Shown: piece after piece, positions 1 to 12,224 of the stretch
How the letters are laid out: the number at the start of each line of letters is the position of its first letter
How positions within the stretch are numbered: the first letter of the stretch is position 1
Assembly (NCBI GenBank): GCA_030765065.1
Contig: CM060979.1
Location: forward strand, 107,806,350-107,870,349
Direction of reading: 5' to 3'
Source: Deroplatys truncata
Taxonomy: Eukaryota; Arthropoda; Insecta; Mantodea; Mantidae
Length of the DNA: 64,000 nucleotides
The notes under the pieces: generated by a model
Told to the model about the DNA's origin: nothing
Database searches by the model: none
The model's input: the letters and a program-made list of their open reading frames with translations, nothing else
Program-made: the position numbers and the translations under genes

Positions 1-2008
1 AATATCAGAACACAGCCAGATAAAAAGCAATACCAGGAGTATTACAATTAAGCGCCCACGGCGAAATATCAGAAAATTATACCAGCAGATTGTTTACACA
101 GGCATGACACGCAAGCCACTTGGACACCAAACCAAGATTTTAAAGCAGGATGTACACATGGAAGAAAAAAAATAAGAAAGTGATATCTTCAGTGAGAAAA
201 CTCGAACTGGAAGTTAAAAAAAACCACGTCAACGCTGACATTATCTCAAAAAGAGCAGAATACACACTTGCAATTTGTACGTAGCAATGTACGATGCACA
301 AAAAAAATTCCTTCTCTTTTTTTTCTTTAAAACAGATGCATCTGACCTGATATACGCACGCAAATAAATGCACAGAACACGTGCTGATAAAAACTGGCTT
401 CACAAGCTAGAATTAGTGATGAAATGCATGACCACGCAGAAATTACATAACACACGTGCGTACATAAACGTTACGCGAAAAATGCACCACAAAAGTATAG
501 TAAAAAGCTGAAAATCACAGTAAATGCCATATAATGTTACAAGCTTCCAGAACCACTGCTAATAAGCACAGAAAACAGTATCTGCACCCACATCACCAAC
601 ACGTGACGAGCACATTTTCAAAATTGCAAATATCTCCCAATCTTTTCAGAATTCACAAAAATATATACTTCAAAATAACCAGCACGAACCACTTAGCACA
701 GTAATATAAGTTAGTAGAAATGAAGCCAAAGTAAGGGGAAAATGGAGTCAGGAGTTCTAGCGTCACGCCGACAGACAATGGAAAAAATACAAAAATGAAC
801 TCAAAATTAAAATTTAGACACGGGACTTTCAGAAATCAAAGCAACAAAATTTAGAATATAGAAAGCACAAATTATGCCATCAAAATCCTTACCCTTTAAG
901 CCAGAAACAGATTTACATTTTTGCCACCACGTGGAGGACCAAAACCGTTACATTCACAGGGGAAAAAAAATTGTTTTTGTACTTAAAATCTCAAAAACAA
1001 ATTCAATTATGCCCGACCCCTCCAACAATTGTCGTAGCCTCTTCTTATATGCTCTAACTGATGGGGCAACTCGCCTGCAGAGGTATCGGGAAATTAATAA
1101 AACTTATTACACGGCGAGGCTACGACGAGGGACGCAGCTAAGTAAAACACAAAGATAATATGAAATGCTGGCAAGGGAAACACTACATCGCTCAATATAG
1201 AAAAGAGGGAGTTTACTTGACCATAAATAAGACTCTGAAGGGATAGATGGCAACTGGTTTATTGGATAAAAGATGTTATATTACCTCACGTTAAGTCCTT
1301 GTCTGTTGAACGCGGCCATCATGCCCGCCGGCACGGAGAAGGCAGTGTCACATCCTTACAGCTCGAAGGTCACCCCTTGACTCCCTGTCCCAAGTGACGC
1401 TACTCTAAGCGTCAGGGAAGCCAAACAAACTCATCCCCTCCTAAAGTGCCTAGTTCCCCCCTACCCAAACTCCAATTGCCATCTCAAATCCCGGTGACCA
1501 GAGAGACGTATGTTCTATAATCTCTGCATACGTCACAATACAATGGAATAAAAATTAGTTAACCAGCATATTCAGAGGTTTTATTTGATTGCATAACGGC
1601 CCCTACTTTAAAAACATCCCTCGTAAATGAAAAGCTTCTTTCATGAGGATTATTATAATATTTTGGCACTGGTGTCGTATACGTATCCTAGCGTTATAAA
1701 GTAGATTTGAATCTCCTTTGTTTTCCTGCGTCTTCTTTTTCCTTAGTTGCTAAATCGTGACTATATTCATATATTATTTGGAATGGAATATCGGTTGCAG
1801 CAGTCTTCTACATGACAACGTCAAAGAAAGCAAAGCTTTCTTCGTAAGTATGCTCTTTTATAACTCTAATGTGTTCGCATTCTAGTTCACAGATTTCGCA
1901 AATACTTTTTAGTCTTTTAGTAATTTATAAATTGAATTATACGGTATGTTATGGTCTTGTCCATCAGAAAGAATAGGGGTTATCAAAATCGGTTGAGTGA
2001 TTTTTGAT
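1..2008. other. Unassigned AT-rich DNA
   Basis: I see no gene or recognisable element here. Short reading frames lack protein character. Two small structures are visible. An 11-bp perfect inverted repeat, GTCGTAGCCTC at 1031-1041 and its complement at 1116-1126, is separated by 74 bp. An 8-bp perfect inverted repeat, GACGTATG at 1504-1511 with CATACGTC ending near 1533, lies in a locally C-rich stretch (about 1320-1500). Confidence 0.5.
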
Positions 2009-2017
2009 CTCTCTCAC

Positions 2018-2069
<52 letters not shown>

Positions 2070-2077
2070 GCACACGC
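2009..2077. repeat. Compound (CT)n(CA)n microsatellite
   Basis: About 40 bases of CT-rich repeat run straight into a CA repeat. This polypyrimidine to CA switch is slippage-prone and lies just upstream of a family A repeat copy. Confidence 0.95.
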
Positions 2078-2139
2078 ATTTTCAATCATTATACTAGATT
2101 ATAGATGAATTTCCTTGCATGACTACGTGAAAAAAATCA

Positions 2140-2985
2140 GATGTGTTATATCACATGACTTTCTCTACTCTTGTACAAAATATTTTTACAAACGCTTATT
2201 CTCCATATGCTTCATGTTAATCGAGATATCGAGATGTCAATCTTATTGCTAATTTTCTTGTAGATGCAAGGGGAATATGGTAGGTTATAAGCGATAGTCA
2301 AATCTTTTAAGCACTGGTTGCTATGTGGCGCATTCCATTCTCTTTGCATGTCCAGGACATAAAAAAATGAATAACGAATTTGAGAAAAAGTATTAAGTAT
2401 TGGAAAATTTAAGGGAATAAGAAGCAAAATCTCGAAAATGGTTCATTCAACAACAAAAATGTATATAACATAAATTGTGTATTTTAACGCGATCTACATT
2501 TTTGTGTAGTAACATTTTGTCAATCTCTTATGGTTTACCAGTTATGCAAAAGTCGTTCACAATGAAGAATACTTTTGGAGACATTCCCAGAAAATTCGAG
2601 ATATACATTTCATTTGTCATAAAAATATCTTAAACATATAATATTTTAATCAAAATCGTTAGATCCATTTTTGAGAGAAGTAAAATTTTCGAAAAATGTT
2701 CCATGTAAAGGGTAATCTGGGGTGAGGGGATTTTCTTGAAAGTTTTTTTTTGTCGCATTTCTGGAAGATACTGAGCCAAAATACCAAGTTTGGTGTTTAT
2801 CCGACTGTTCGTTTCTGAGTTATGCTGTTCACAGACAGACAATAGACACACATACCGACATGTTTCTAAAAATGCTTTTTTTGGATTCAGGGGGTCTCAA
2901 AACATATATTTCCGGTGAAATCTCGGTATTTTGGGCGGAATACAACACTTCTCCTACTTACTATACGTAGTAGAGAAGGTAAAAA
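2140..2985 (+). mobile_element. Repeat family A, near full-length copy
   Basis: One of at least ten related sequences in this window. It begins near the family's 5' motif (CACATGACTTTCTCTAC) and ends at the 3' hairpin ACTATACGTAGTAGAGAAGG. In between are family landmarks in fixed order: a stretch about closing eyelets of AT-rich DNA with CCAGTTATGCAAAA, the segment AATACCAAGTTTGGTGTTTA, then TGAGTTATGCTGTTCACAGA followed by a short CA-type run, then GGATTCAGGGGGTCTCAAAA. The two ends are inverted relatives of each other (ACTTTCTCTAC). No long reading frame exists in any frame, so the element is non-autonomous or untranslated. Which superfamily moves it cannot be told from here. Confidence 0.75.
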
Positions 2986-3409
2986 TTAATGAGGTGAAGA
3001 AAACAGTATGACATTTGAATACTCAAACCAAAAACAAAAGATAGCTTGAAAATAGCTGATATCACAGACAGGTTTATTTGATATAAATTTTGTGTTTTAA
3101 CATACTAGGTTTTTGTCTGTCTTTTATGTTTTACCATTACACAAAATTAAAAAGAATTTCTCAGATTAGAGAAGTCTACACAAGTTATTCACAGAAAATT
3201 CAACATATGTGATGTTGTGAAAATATCTGAAACAACCGTATTTTAATAATAACTAACGTTTTAGAGAAAATAAAAAATAAGAAAACATTTTACATGTTTT
3301 GGAATGGGTTTTTTTTTATCTTGAAAACCTTCGTGGAGGATCCTGAACTTAAATACTAAGTTTGTATTTCACCAATTCGCTTTTTAGTTACCCTGTTCAC
3401 ACACACACA

Positions 3410-3448
<39 letters not shown>

Positions 3449-3577
3449 GCATTTGTCTATAAAATAACCTTTGGATTCAATTGTCTTCAAAACTTCTATT
3501 TCCAGGGAAATTCTCATGGCGATGTTTTGATTGGAATATGGGGCTGTACTTTAGTTAAGTAATAGAGAAAGTAAAAA
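2986..3577 (+). mobile_element. Repeat family A, 5'-short copy
   Basis: A second, more diverged family A copy follows the first head to tail. It keeps the middle and 3' parts, including the GTTCACACACAC step and the terminal AGAGAAAGTAAAAA. Its CA run has expanded to a clean microsatellite at 3399-3447, at the same internal position where other copies carry only a few CA units. Confidence 0.7.
3399..3447. repeat. (CA)n microsatellite inside family A
   Basis: About 24 CA units with one interruption, at the position where the family consensus carries CACAGACACACACA. Confidence 0.95.
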
Positions 3578-5602
3578 TGTCTTTTATTCTTAAAGTGTTT
3601 CAATATGCCCTAAAACTAAGGATTGTCACATATAAAACATAGCAGCGTAACACAGTTTTCATATTTATTATTTCTTGATACTCATGGTTATTAAAATTTC
3701 AGCCTCGTCAATTGACTATTTTAGAACGTTTACTGGTATAATTTAAGCTGTATGTTACACTTCAAATGCTGCACGCTAATTATTGAATTTGCATTTTCAA
3801 TAAATATTTTAATGAAGTCTCGCAGCGCGTATCTGGGTAGTAGCATTCGTAGTTGGTTAATGAGTAACTTCCTAGACCATTCAGCGGATGAGATTAAGTG
3901 GGATTTCACCCGATGGTTACATCATATCACTGGAGATATAGCAAATACCTAGAACTAAAAGTAGTACAGACCTTCCTCTCTAAGTGAAGCGGATACACCA
4001 AAATTAATTTTAAAAAACAAAGAACAAAACAATTCTAAGAAAATTCAATTTTTCATTTTTTTTTCATAAAATTAGAGTTTAAGGTATATACAATCAAATG
4101 TTGCACGTTATGCCCCTTGATCATAATTTGGCCTCTAAATTCCGTGATTTTAAACACCTGTGCAGTCCGTGTATTTGAAATTAGTGTTGCTTCTCATTTC
4201 CTACTTAGAGAATCTTAGTGCTTCAAACAGCCTCAGATTACACTTTTGAGAAATGTTTTTGTTTTGAAGTGATTGTCGCAGAATTACAACCAAAGGTAAA
4301 AACACATTTTTCTAAGAACTAGGTTTTTCAAATCATGCACTCAGTAGTGCTCATATCTATCTCTAAAACTACTTTATTGCTTGAAACCTTTAGAGTTTAT
4401 TCTTTATTACGTTTTCAAACTTCTCCAAGAAGGAGGTTGTTATTTAAACGCTCCCAAAATATTTAATGCATATGTATACTAGGAAATTTTGATTTCAATT
4501 TGAAATGTTTTTTCACATATCACTATTTGAAAAGTTAAATTGCCTTTTTGGAGAAGAAAGATAATTTTGATTCGATCATTTTATTGAAAATACTAAGCAA
4601 ATTATTTTTAAAATGACTGAGATATTGAGATATGTAAACATGTTTAAAATGCCACTTTTCGGTGTCATGCACCTCTAAGAATTATTCAAATTAAAGTTCA
4701 GAAAATAGCCTTCCTAATGGTCTTTTACAAATCCATATATTTTAAAAACAATTTTTAAAAATGCAAAAAAAAAAAAATAAATAAATAAATAAATAAAAAG
4801 TTGCAGCATATACTATTCTCTTAAGATAAACTAAAGTTTGTAATCGGCGGTATAAGGCTGAGCTTTGGGAATGGAATCTACACAAGAACTGTATTCTAGT
4901 GATGATTCATGTTTGCTTTACAATTTAGACATTTGTGGTTCGTCAGGTATAGTTTACATACAGACTGAAATTATTATAACTAAACAAAATATTGACATAT
5001 TGAAAATGACACTCCAGGCCCAATAAGCGGATTTCACGGTCTACCAATGATTATCAGTTTCAGCTGATATAATCGTATGCATTAAAACCACATAACTATT
5101 CGGCGTGCAATGCGATAACGCAGTGTTGTAACAGTTTCAGTAGAGAGGAACTTCCACACCGATAATCTGCGAAGGCAATGGGATTGTAGTCTGTTTTATC
5201 GGCTCCACTATGTAAATTTGCAAATATGTTCATGTAGGAGCCTGCGGTGCACGATACAAGCACAGCGTAATAATGTTGTAACTCGAGCGTTGTTAAGCGG
5301 TCTACATGAGCTGCTTGTTAGAAAAAGTTATTGGAAACAGATTCATCATCTTGCGGAAAACTATGCAAATCCGTAGCGCACATGGAATTAGATGTTGTAG
5401 TTCATGTAAAGTGCAGTTCAGGGGTTACGGTATGTTCATTTTCAGATATAGGAAAGGATGGATGATGCCAGACACAGCGCTATTTTTAGTAACACTAGCA
5501 CCATTTATGTCAAAATAGAATAAACAAAACTTACACTGCTAAGTTTCTGATCGTACGTATTCACATATCGAGTTTGTAGGACAAACCGAGGTAGGTGTTT
5601 AG
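3578..5602. other. Unassigned AT-rich DNA
   Basis: No gene or element recognised. It contains an A-rich plus AAAT tetranucleotide run at 4765-4799. Confidence 0.5.
4765..4799. repeat. Poly-A and (AAAT)n tract
   Basis: About 13 A residues followed by six AAAT units. It could be the tail of an old retroposon, but no body is recognisable upstream. Confidence 0.9.
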
Positions 5603-5718
5603 TTACTTTCTTTACTACGTATAGTAAGGGAAGTAAGGTGTTCCACCCAAAAAGTGTTGTCGAGATTTCACCGGTAATATGTTTTGAGCCTCCCTAAAAT
5701 CAAAAAAAGAATTTTTAG
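5603..5718 (-). mobile_element. Repeat family A, 3'-end fragment
   Basis: Reading on the minus strand, this is the family 3' end: the GATTTTAGGGAGGCTCAAAA segment, the GGTGAAATCTCGACA segment, and the terminal hairpin ACTATACGTAGTAAAGAAAG. Only about the last 110 bases are present. Confidence 0.7.
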
Positions 5719-6631
5719 TGAAGGGGACAAGGTAGTCTGAACACATGGAAATTACACCTTAAGTGTGTTAAATTACCACTGCTCTGAAAGTTCCCAATGG
5801 TGTTTCCTGCAATTTTCATTAATTATTCTATAAGCCACGACAATTCTTTCAAGTGGTAGTTTGTATTGGTAGCTTTGGTAGCTGAGTCCTACAAATTATT
5901 TCATTCAGCAGAAAAATAATAAAATTTACCCCTAAAACATGTACCTTTTTCTCTGATACTACCTGCAAAACAGAATCACACTTTTGCATGCTTGTTCTTA
6001 GTATAATCAGCTATCTTTTAAACGTCAACTGTTTAGTTATGTACGCATATCAGTTCACTGGAAATTGAAAGAGAAAGTAAACATTTGGAAAATTTGCAAC
6101 GTTGTGCTTTATTAATATGACTATATACATTATAAAATTATGATTGTGGTTCAGAAAGTTTAACTATGGTTATATAAATGTACTGAAAATTTCAGCTCTC
6201 TACCTCTTATACTTTCTGAGAAAAAGTTACATAAGTATTCAAAAATGTGTTTTTGAGAAAACTGAATTTAAAACTTGAACATTAAAATTCTGACACACTT
6301 CAGTGCATTCCAGAGTCATAATCATCTGAACCTTCATTCTGGATTGCTTCAGCTTTTCTGATTGCCTTCTCTTGGTCCTGGCCTCTTTTCTGCTCGCTGG
6401 GCATGATATAGTCGTTTGTTGTTGAGAGATACCAAAATGCTCTAAATGTTGCATGAAATGTTTAAAGGAATGCAGACTAGTATTTAAATGGCATTTAAAT
6501 GTCTTTAAAACCTCTTAAACTCCAAAAAGTATATATTTTCCCAAACTGGAAATACTAGAGTTTTTATTAGTGCCTAAAACAAAAAACTGTTATTTTTTTT
6601 TACCACTTCAGAATACCTTGCCTCTGAAAGG
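5719..6631. other. Unassigned AT-rich DNA
   Basis: No gene or named repeat recognised between two inverted family A pieces. The two pieces may once have been one copy split by this stretch, but that is not demonstrated. Confidence 0.4.
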
Positions 6632-7112
6632 TCCGCGTGTGTCTGTGAACAGTGAAACACAAAAACGAAAAGTTAGATAAATACCAAACTTGGTATTTAA
6701 CTTCAGTATCTTCCAAAGATGTGATACAAGATTTTTAAGAAAATCAGCCCAATCTCAACTCCCTTTACATGCAACACTTTTTTAATTTTATAAAAAATTG
6801 CTCTATTTTAATTAATATACCATATATCAGAGATATTTACACCACAAATAAAATGTTTATCTTCAATTTTCTGGGAATAGCTGCTGTTACGTCCTCTTCA
6901 TTCGGAAGGAATTCTGTATAATGTATAAGTACCTACTATAAACGTTAAGCAATAGACGAAGACGTACTACACAAAAATTGCAGATCTCTTTTAAACATGC
7001 AATTAATTTAAAATAACTTTTTGTGACATAAGCCATTTCTGAGATATCCGTTATTGATGGTTCAAATTGTTCAACACTTTAAGAATCACTTTAAGTCACT
7101 CTTTTAAAGTCC
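6632..7112 (-). mobile_element. Repeat family A, central part
   Basis: Minus-strand match to the family middle: CTGTTCACAGACACACGCGG at the high-coordinate-to-low reading of 6635-6655, the AATACCAAGTTTGGTATTTA segment, then the GAAAATTGAAGATAAACATT and GAACAATTTGAACCATCAAT segments. Both ends of the family consensus are missing. Confidence 0.7.
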
Positions 7113-7337
7113 CGTCCCCACTTTTATCTCAAAGTGTATGAAAAGGTGCCTGAATACACTGGTGTCAAATTATTCAACTTACTACCTAAAAGTTTAAAAG
7201 ACTGCAGTAAATTAAACAAAAATACTTTGGCCTCTTATTTAACTTAAGAAATGATAGTTAGGAGTTAAGAGTTAAGGAAATTCAATTGTAATTAATTGAA
7301 TCTTATAAGGATGTGAGATTTGAGACATAAAATTTGA

Positions 7338-7493
7338 TACAGTAGAACTTCCATTTACGCTCGGTCAATTTAAAACTGTCCGACATCTGATAGACGGAGT
7401 TCTCCTGAGAGCGCTCGGGACTGCCAGGCTTTGTTCACAAGACTGCGCATATCTGCGTTCCCCATTATAACTGTAGTAGTTATAATGGGGAAC
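7338..7493. other. Possible pogo-type end plus a perfect hairpin
   Basis: CAGTAGAACTTCCATTTACG at about 7339 resembles the outer end of pogo/Tigger transposons (CAGTAGAAC...), but no partner end was found. At 7457-7493 lies a perfect 16-bp inverted repeat (GTTCCCCATTATAACT) with a 5-base loop. Confidence 0.35.
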
Positions 7494-7667
7494 ACAACTG
7501 TAATCACAAAAATCTTCCAAGAAAATAATTCATATACGAGATTTCAAACAGAAAGGTATTTCAGAGTGTTTCAATATTGAATATCTGTAACCAAAACGCA
7601 CTTTATTCATTTATGGTTCTCAAGTGGAATATGACTAAAACTGGTTACAATGCCACGCTTACTACAA

Positions 7668-7790
7668 CACTCTTAGCTCAGTGGTGCAGAATCAGCTCAC
7701 TATTCCTGAGGTTGCAAGTTCCAATCTCCCTGGAGCTACTCAAAATTTTTTTCGCTTTCATTTTAAATAAGTGAGTAAAAATATAACAGG
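7668..7790 (+). repeat. tRNA-like SINE relic
   Basis: TTAGCTCAGTGGTGCAGAA matches a tRNA A box region, and 34 bases on GGTTGCAAGTTCCAATCTCC resembles a decayed B box. An AT-rich tail follows. The sequence does not fold into a full tRNA, so it is read as a SINE head and not a tRNA gene. Confidence 0.45.
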
Positions 7791-7981
7791 TTTTCTTAAT
7801 TTTGCATGCATTTGTCATTTATTTAGTAGTCTGTCATAGCGGTAGGTGGCAACCATGATATTCATGTGTCGTTCTAAAGGAATTTTCATGCTCTACTTAA
7901 TTTTATAGCCACAAATTTCTGCATTGTTGCAATTATATTTGTAAATAAATGAAGTGACACAAGCAATATTATTTAACTATA

Positions 7982-8344
7982 TTACAGAAAACGAGTTGTC
8001 AACAACAAAATATAAGAATAAACTACATAGAATCGAAACCAGCTCCTTGCGTAGAAGTTATGTAGCTTAACCATGCTGCACGGCAAGCACGCTGCGGAGG
8101 TAGCACAAATCAATGTCTTGATCGTTGTACTATACCTATAGTTAGCCAAAGCAGTACACAGAAGTTGACGATTGTAAACCGCGCGCTTATTCCAAGGAAC
8201 TTTTAAAAAGTTTAACTGCTTAAGAGTCCGGTCACTCTTTGACCTAGTGTACACCCCAAGACAATATACTGTATTAATAAGTATTAGCATACTCTCGAAG
8301 CGTATATTTGTCTTAAGTCCAAATCGTTTCCGTGGCCCGTACAT
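7982..8344 (-). other. Unrecognised 120-codon open frame
   Basis: A minus-strand open frame of 120 codons with an ATG start. It is rich in Leu, Tyr, Arg and Cys, with no domain or signal I recognise. It sits in sequence slightly richer in GC than its surroundings, between a SINE relic and a family A fragment. It could be a relic of a LINE 3' end or simply a chance frame. No splice signals or codon bias argue for a host gene. Confidence 0.15.
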
Positions 8345-8667
8345 AATGGTGTCTCGGGACGCGTGCTTTTAGTTTCGTTCTATTGTCATCTTTCATATTG
8401 AATGCCAGCCATTCAGTATGCGTTGACAGCCGAATGGTTATGAGCCACTACATATAGGTAGTAATGAGGCCTACCGAGCTTCGTATCCTGAGCATAATTT
8501 TAATTTTTTCCCAGAAAAACACAATGTGTTTTACGCATATTATAATATAATTGCTGAAGCTTATTTGATTTTATGCTCACTCACAAAATGTGAACCACTC
8601 TCCTTTTAGTTTTCATATTAAATAAGAAATACATACGTAAATATTACAGTTCTAAATGAAAAATCTG

Positions 8668-8905
8668 ATGCGATACATTCACATGACTTTCTCTACCCTC
8701 TATCTTTATTAGTGGGTATAGAAATTATTCTTACTAAACATCATTCTTATCCACTACATTTGAATCCAAATAAACCTTTGCCGAAATAGCTATAGTACAT
8801 ATTTCGTTATATATACAAAGAGAACAGCAATAGTCAAATGTTTAGGAACTGCACGCTATACGCTGACCTTAAAATTCCATACTGTTCCATGCAATCGAAT
8901 GGAAA
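8668..8905 (+). mobile_element. Repeat family A, 5'-end fragment
   Basis: Contains the family start (TACATTCACATGACTTTCTC), the small hairpin with GTGGGTA, GTACATATTTCGTTATATAT, and the AGTCAAATGTTTAGGAACTG segment, ending at the CTTAAAATTCCATACTGTTC block. The remaining three quarters of the family is absent. Confidence 0.7.
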
Positions 8906-9544
8906 CAGTATGGAATGCACTTTAGAATTAACAGTATGACACTTACTTTGAAAACCAAAAGAGTAATTTGTTTGTTTTTATGCATGAATTTCCTAAAATT
9001 AGTAGATATCTTACGCATGGTAAACATACGGTATAGCCATATATTTAACAAATTAAACCGTAAATAACATAAAAAGCATTCATACCCAGGTTGCTCCAAT
9101 TACGAGATACATACGTTTCACCACTAAGTTAGCACACATACAACCAAACTGAAAGGCATCTTAATACTTATCGCATAGCTTTGAAATGAACGCAGGGTGG
9201 AATAAAATCGTGTATTGTGAACGCAGCGTCAGCGAATATTTCCGACGTTTTTCGAAACGAACTCCCTCTTTGGCTGCTGCCCATTTATTTTGTCTTAGGC
9301 TGTATATGCTGGCTTTATTCCAGCCATGGTAAAAGGTAGTTGGTGCACAGAAGAAAGTTGCATAATCTAATTCATTATTACTCGTATGTTTTACATAAAT
9401 TAACAATGGAAATGTGTTTGTTTTGAATTCACTACGGAAAGTTTCCATCTAAAACCCTAGTTATTATGCACTCTCAAGCTTTGCCTGGGTATGCGAATAA
9501 CATTGCGTACGAGAGCGACACTAGAGTTTTTTAGGAAATCAGAC
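8906..9544. other. Unassigned DNA
   Basis: Holds a minus-strand frame of 95 codons (9161-9448) with no recognisable domain. No other structure seen. Confidence 0.4.
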
Positions 9545-10560
9545 AAGGATTAGCTTTAAAAAAAATTAAGTGATTTTATTGTTTTTAAAATATTCTCCTA
9601 TAACATCAATACATTTTTTCATTAAATGAAACAAGTCTTAAAGCAACGATGCCACTCTTCCTGAGGCACTCCAGAAACCAGATTTTTTATAATGCTCCAC
9701 TGCTTCATCCGATGACGAAAAAGTGGTTCCACGCATTGTATCTTTAATTTTTGGAAACAAAAAGAAATCACAAGGTGCTAGGCCAGGGCTGTATGGTGGA
9801 GGATCCATACTGGTGACTTTTAGGGTATCCGGATACTCAGTTGCTATAAGACGATGCGTTAACATGATGTAACATTGTTTTTCCTTTTGGGCAGACATTT
9901 GTGTACCGATCGGCAGTAACAGTAGGTACGTCTATTTTCTAATCCAATAGTAGCAATATGGCCCGTTTTAAAAAATCTAGCAACCATCTTCTTACCAACA
10001 TTGCAAATTCGTCGGAATTTTGTAGGCTTTGGTTCTGTCCGAAAGACTCCTTGAGCCGATTGACTACTCTTTTCAGGATCATGATAATAAATTCAAGATT
10101 CATCAACAGTAAGGATATTCCAAACCAAATTTGAAGTGCCACCTTGGAATGTTTCCAGAGTTTTTCTGCACCAATCAGTACGTTGTTTTTGATCGGGAGT
10201 CAGTTTATGTGAAATCCACCGACAACAAACTTTTCTCACGTCTAACTGTTTATGTAAAATGTTTTGGATTTGCCTCATACCAATACCCATTGTCTCTCGA
10301 ATAAATTCATAAGATGTCCGCCAATCTTCTTCGCATTATTAGAACAACGGAAATATTTTCATCAGTGACAACAGTTCTTCATGAAGTTCATACTAAGAAA
10401 CAACCGATCTCTCTGGAATTCGCTATACTAATTATAAATTGTTTCCTTGCCAAATTCATTTCTAAGCCGATCTTCATATTATTTAGGCGTTAATGACAAT
10501 TTAAAATCGTAAAAAACCATACACCGGATATGCTTTCTACTGAAATTCGTTTTTAGGTGA
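9545..10560 (-). pseudogene. Decayed mariner transposase (copy 1)
   Basis: This is a dead mariner-type DDD transposase on the minus strand. N-terminal residues are visible near 10550-10440 (HIRCMVFYDFKLSLTPK, then YEDRLRNEFGKETI and WYSEFQRDR-like text). They are followed by MGIGMRQIQNILHKQL at 10290 and CCRWISHKLTPDQKQRTDW. The first catalytic block survives as ILTVDES, where the family usually has TGDES. The third is DPPPYSPGLAPCDFFLFPKI at about 9810-9750, where the family has HPPYSPDLAPCD. Several stops and frame changes separate these blocks, and the second catalytic block is not clear. No TIRs were found, and the right end abuts a hAT element. It belongs to a different mariner lineage from the copy at 59.6 kb. 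Confidence 0.8.
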
Positions 10561-10993
10561 ACACAAAAATCTTTAAATGATGATAACTAGAGCCCGGATT
10601 TTTATGTAATATCAAGGTGCGAAATATGTACATATTTATGTAACAAAAACACCAAAATAGTGATGAAATATGTGATATCAACAAAATATGTAAAATTATG
10701 TAATATTCTATATGCTAAGATTACTACCTCAAATCTAAATGCAGACTGCAGATTACCCAGAATTTTGTAATTTGATGGGTCTGTAAGTATGTAAATTAAT
10801 TACAATGAGTTAAAGACTAAATATAGAATTAATTATAGGGAAAATGTTTTGTTTTATACAGAAATTAACTAAAATTTATTTTCAAATAGCTAATTAAAAA
10901 TAAGAAATATGTGTTTTGGATTATATTTATTAAAATTACTCATTTCACATAATTATGTTACTTAAAGTTTAGACGATAAAGCAATGTTGAAAT

Positions 10994-12107
10994 TGAGGCA
11001 GTAATACCTGAATAATTTCAATTGTATGTTTATAATAAATAAATCTAATAACACCCCGCCTTGAAACAATGGGTATGTAATAATTATTTAAAATGTATGT
11101 AACAGTCATTGCATATGCTTATTTTTATTGTAAAACATGTTTAATAATGTTATGTGAATATATTACATACTTTAGTTATGTAAGAGCTGTGAGAATAATA
11201 AGTTTTAAGTTGCTAACAATGAGGTAATGATGAGGTAACATTGTAGCAATAATTAGTTAGTGTTTGAAAATTACTAGTCATGATTAAAGCAAACGATAAC
11301 GTAAATTCAGCAACAGTTTAAAATTAGCCAATCAATAGCAAGGAAAAAGTTTAAGTAAAATGCAGATATTCTATTGGATTAGAATTAGCCAATCAGAGAC
11401 TTGAAATATCGAAGCTTACGAGTTTTAACAGTTGAAAGTTGCTTAGTTGCAGGCAAGCCTTAGTAGTGAACAGATGGAAGATGTGTTCTCTACGTGTGAA
11501 TCGTAAAATATGTATACGCGATAAGTGAAAGTATTAAAGATTCTCACAGTTCTTTAAAGGTTTAGTGCTTTATAAAAATGTGCAAGAATTAATAAAAGAA
11601 GTGAATTTAAAAACTTAAATTCTGTGATGTCTACATTCTTGTTGCACCACGCCCTGCCTAAGACACATGACTCTAAAATCATTACTGACGCAGCCAAGGC
11701 AAATTAAACATAAATAATATATAGAAGCAGTGTTAATAACAAAGTTAAATATTATAGTGTTAAACTTGGAGTGTAACAAAAAACTTACATCTTAAAATCA
11801 GCTTCTCGTACGTAGCAGCATATTGCGTAATAACAGTAACTATTACGTAATCAACAAATTCAAATCGCCGCCCAATGCGTGTCGCAAACTCCTTAAAGCA
11901 ACTATTAAATTATGTAAATAATTACGTGAAACATAACCTTCTTCAAGTTAAACAATACGCAACAACACATCATCTTCAAGTTGGCTCCCATACGTGGGGC
12001 AGTTATAATTACGTAACCAAACAAAACAAAAGCAGCACAACATAACCTATTTCAAGTTTAAAAAAAATTTACGTAATTTATTACGTAATCACAAAATCAC
12101 TACTTCA
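10994..12107. mobile_element. Nested TG...CA insertion, likely solo LTR fossil
   Basis: The sister hAT copy shows the empty site. Here the sequence TGAAAT|ACTG is split, with AAAT repeated on both sides (10990-10993 and 12108-12111). The insert starts TGAGGCAG and ends TACTTCA, so it has TG...CA ends and a 4-bp target duplication, as LTR retrotransposons leave. It has AATAAA-type signals near 11595, and its right third carries several ATTACGTAA motifs. One block reads GGCTCCCATACGTGGGGC. No coding part was seen. It is younger than the hAT copy that holds it. Family unknown. Confidence 0.6.
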
Positions 12108-12224
12108 AAATACTGAACCAATTTATCAATAAGTGAAACAATCAGTTCAAAATAATTAAAGTTTATAATGAGGATGCATATTCAGTTTTCTATCTCTTGA
12201 CATACAATGAACAACCACGCATTT

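Noticed and set aside
3362-3562. Short protein-coding frame with Thr-His repeat
   Set aside because: It is a (CA)n microsatellite translated within a family A repeat.
8869-9099. 76-codon gene
   Set aside because: It overlaps a family A fragment and shows no protein character.
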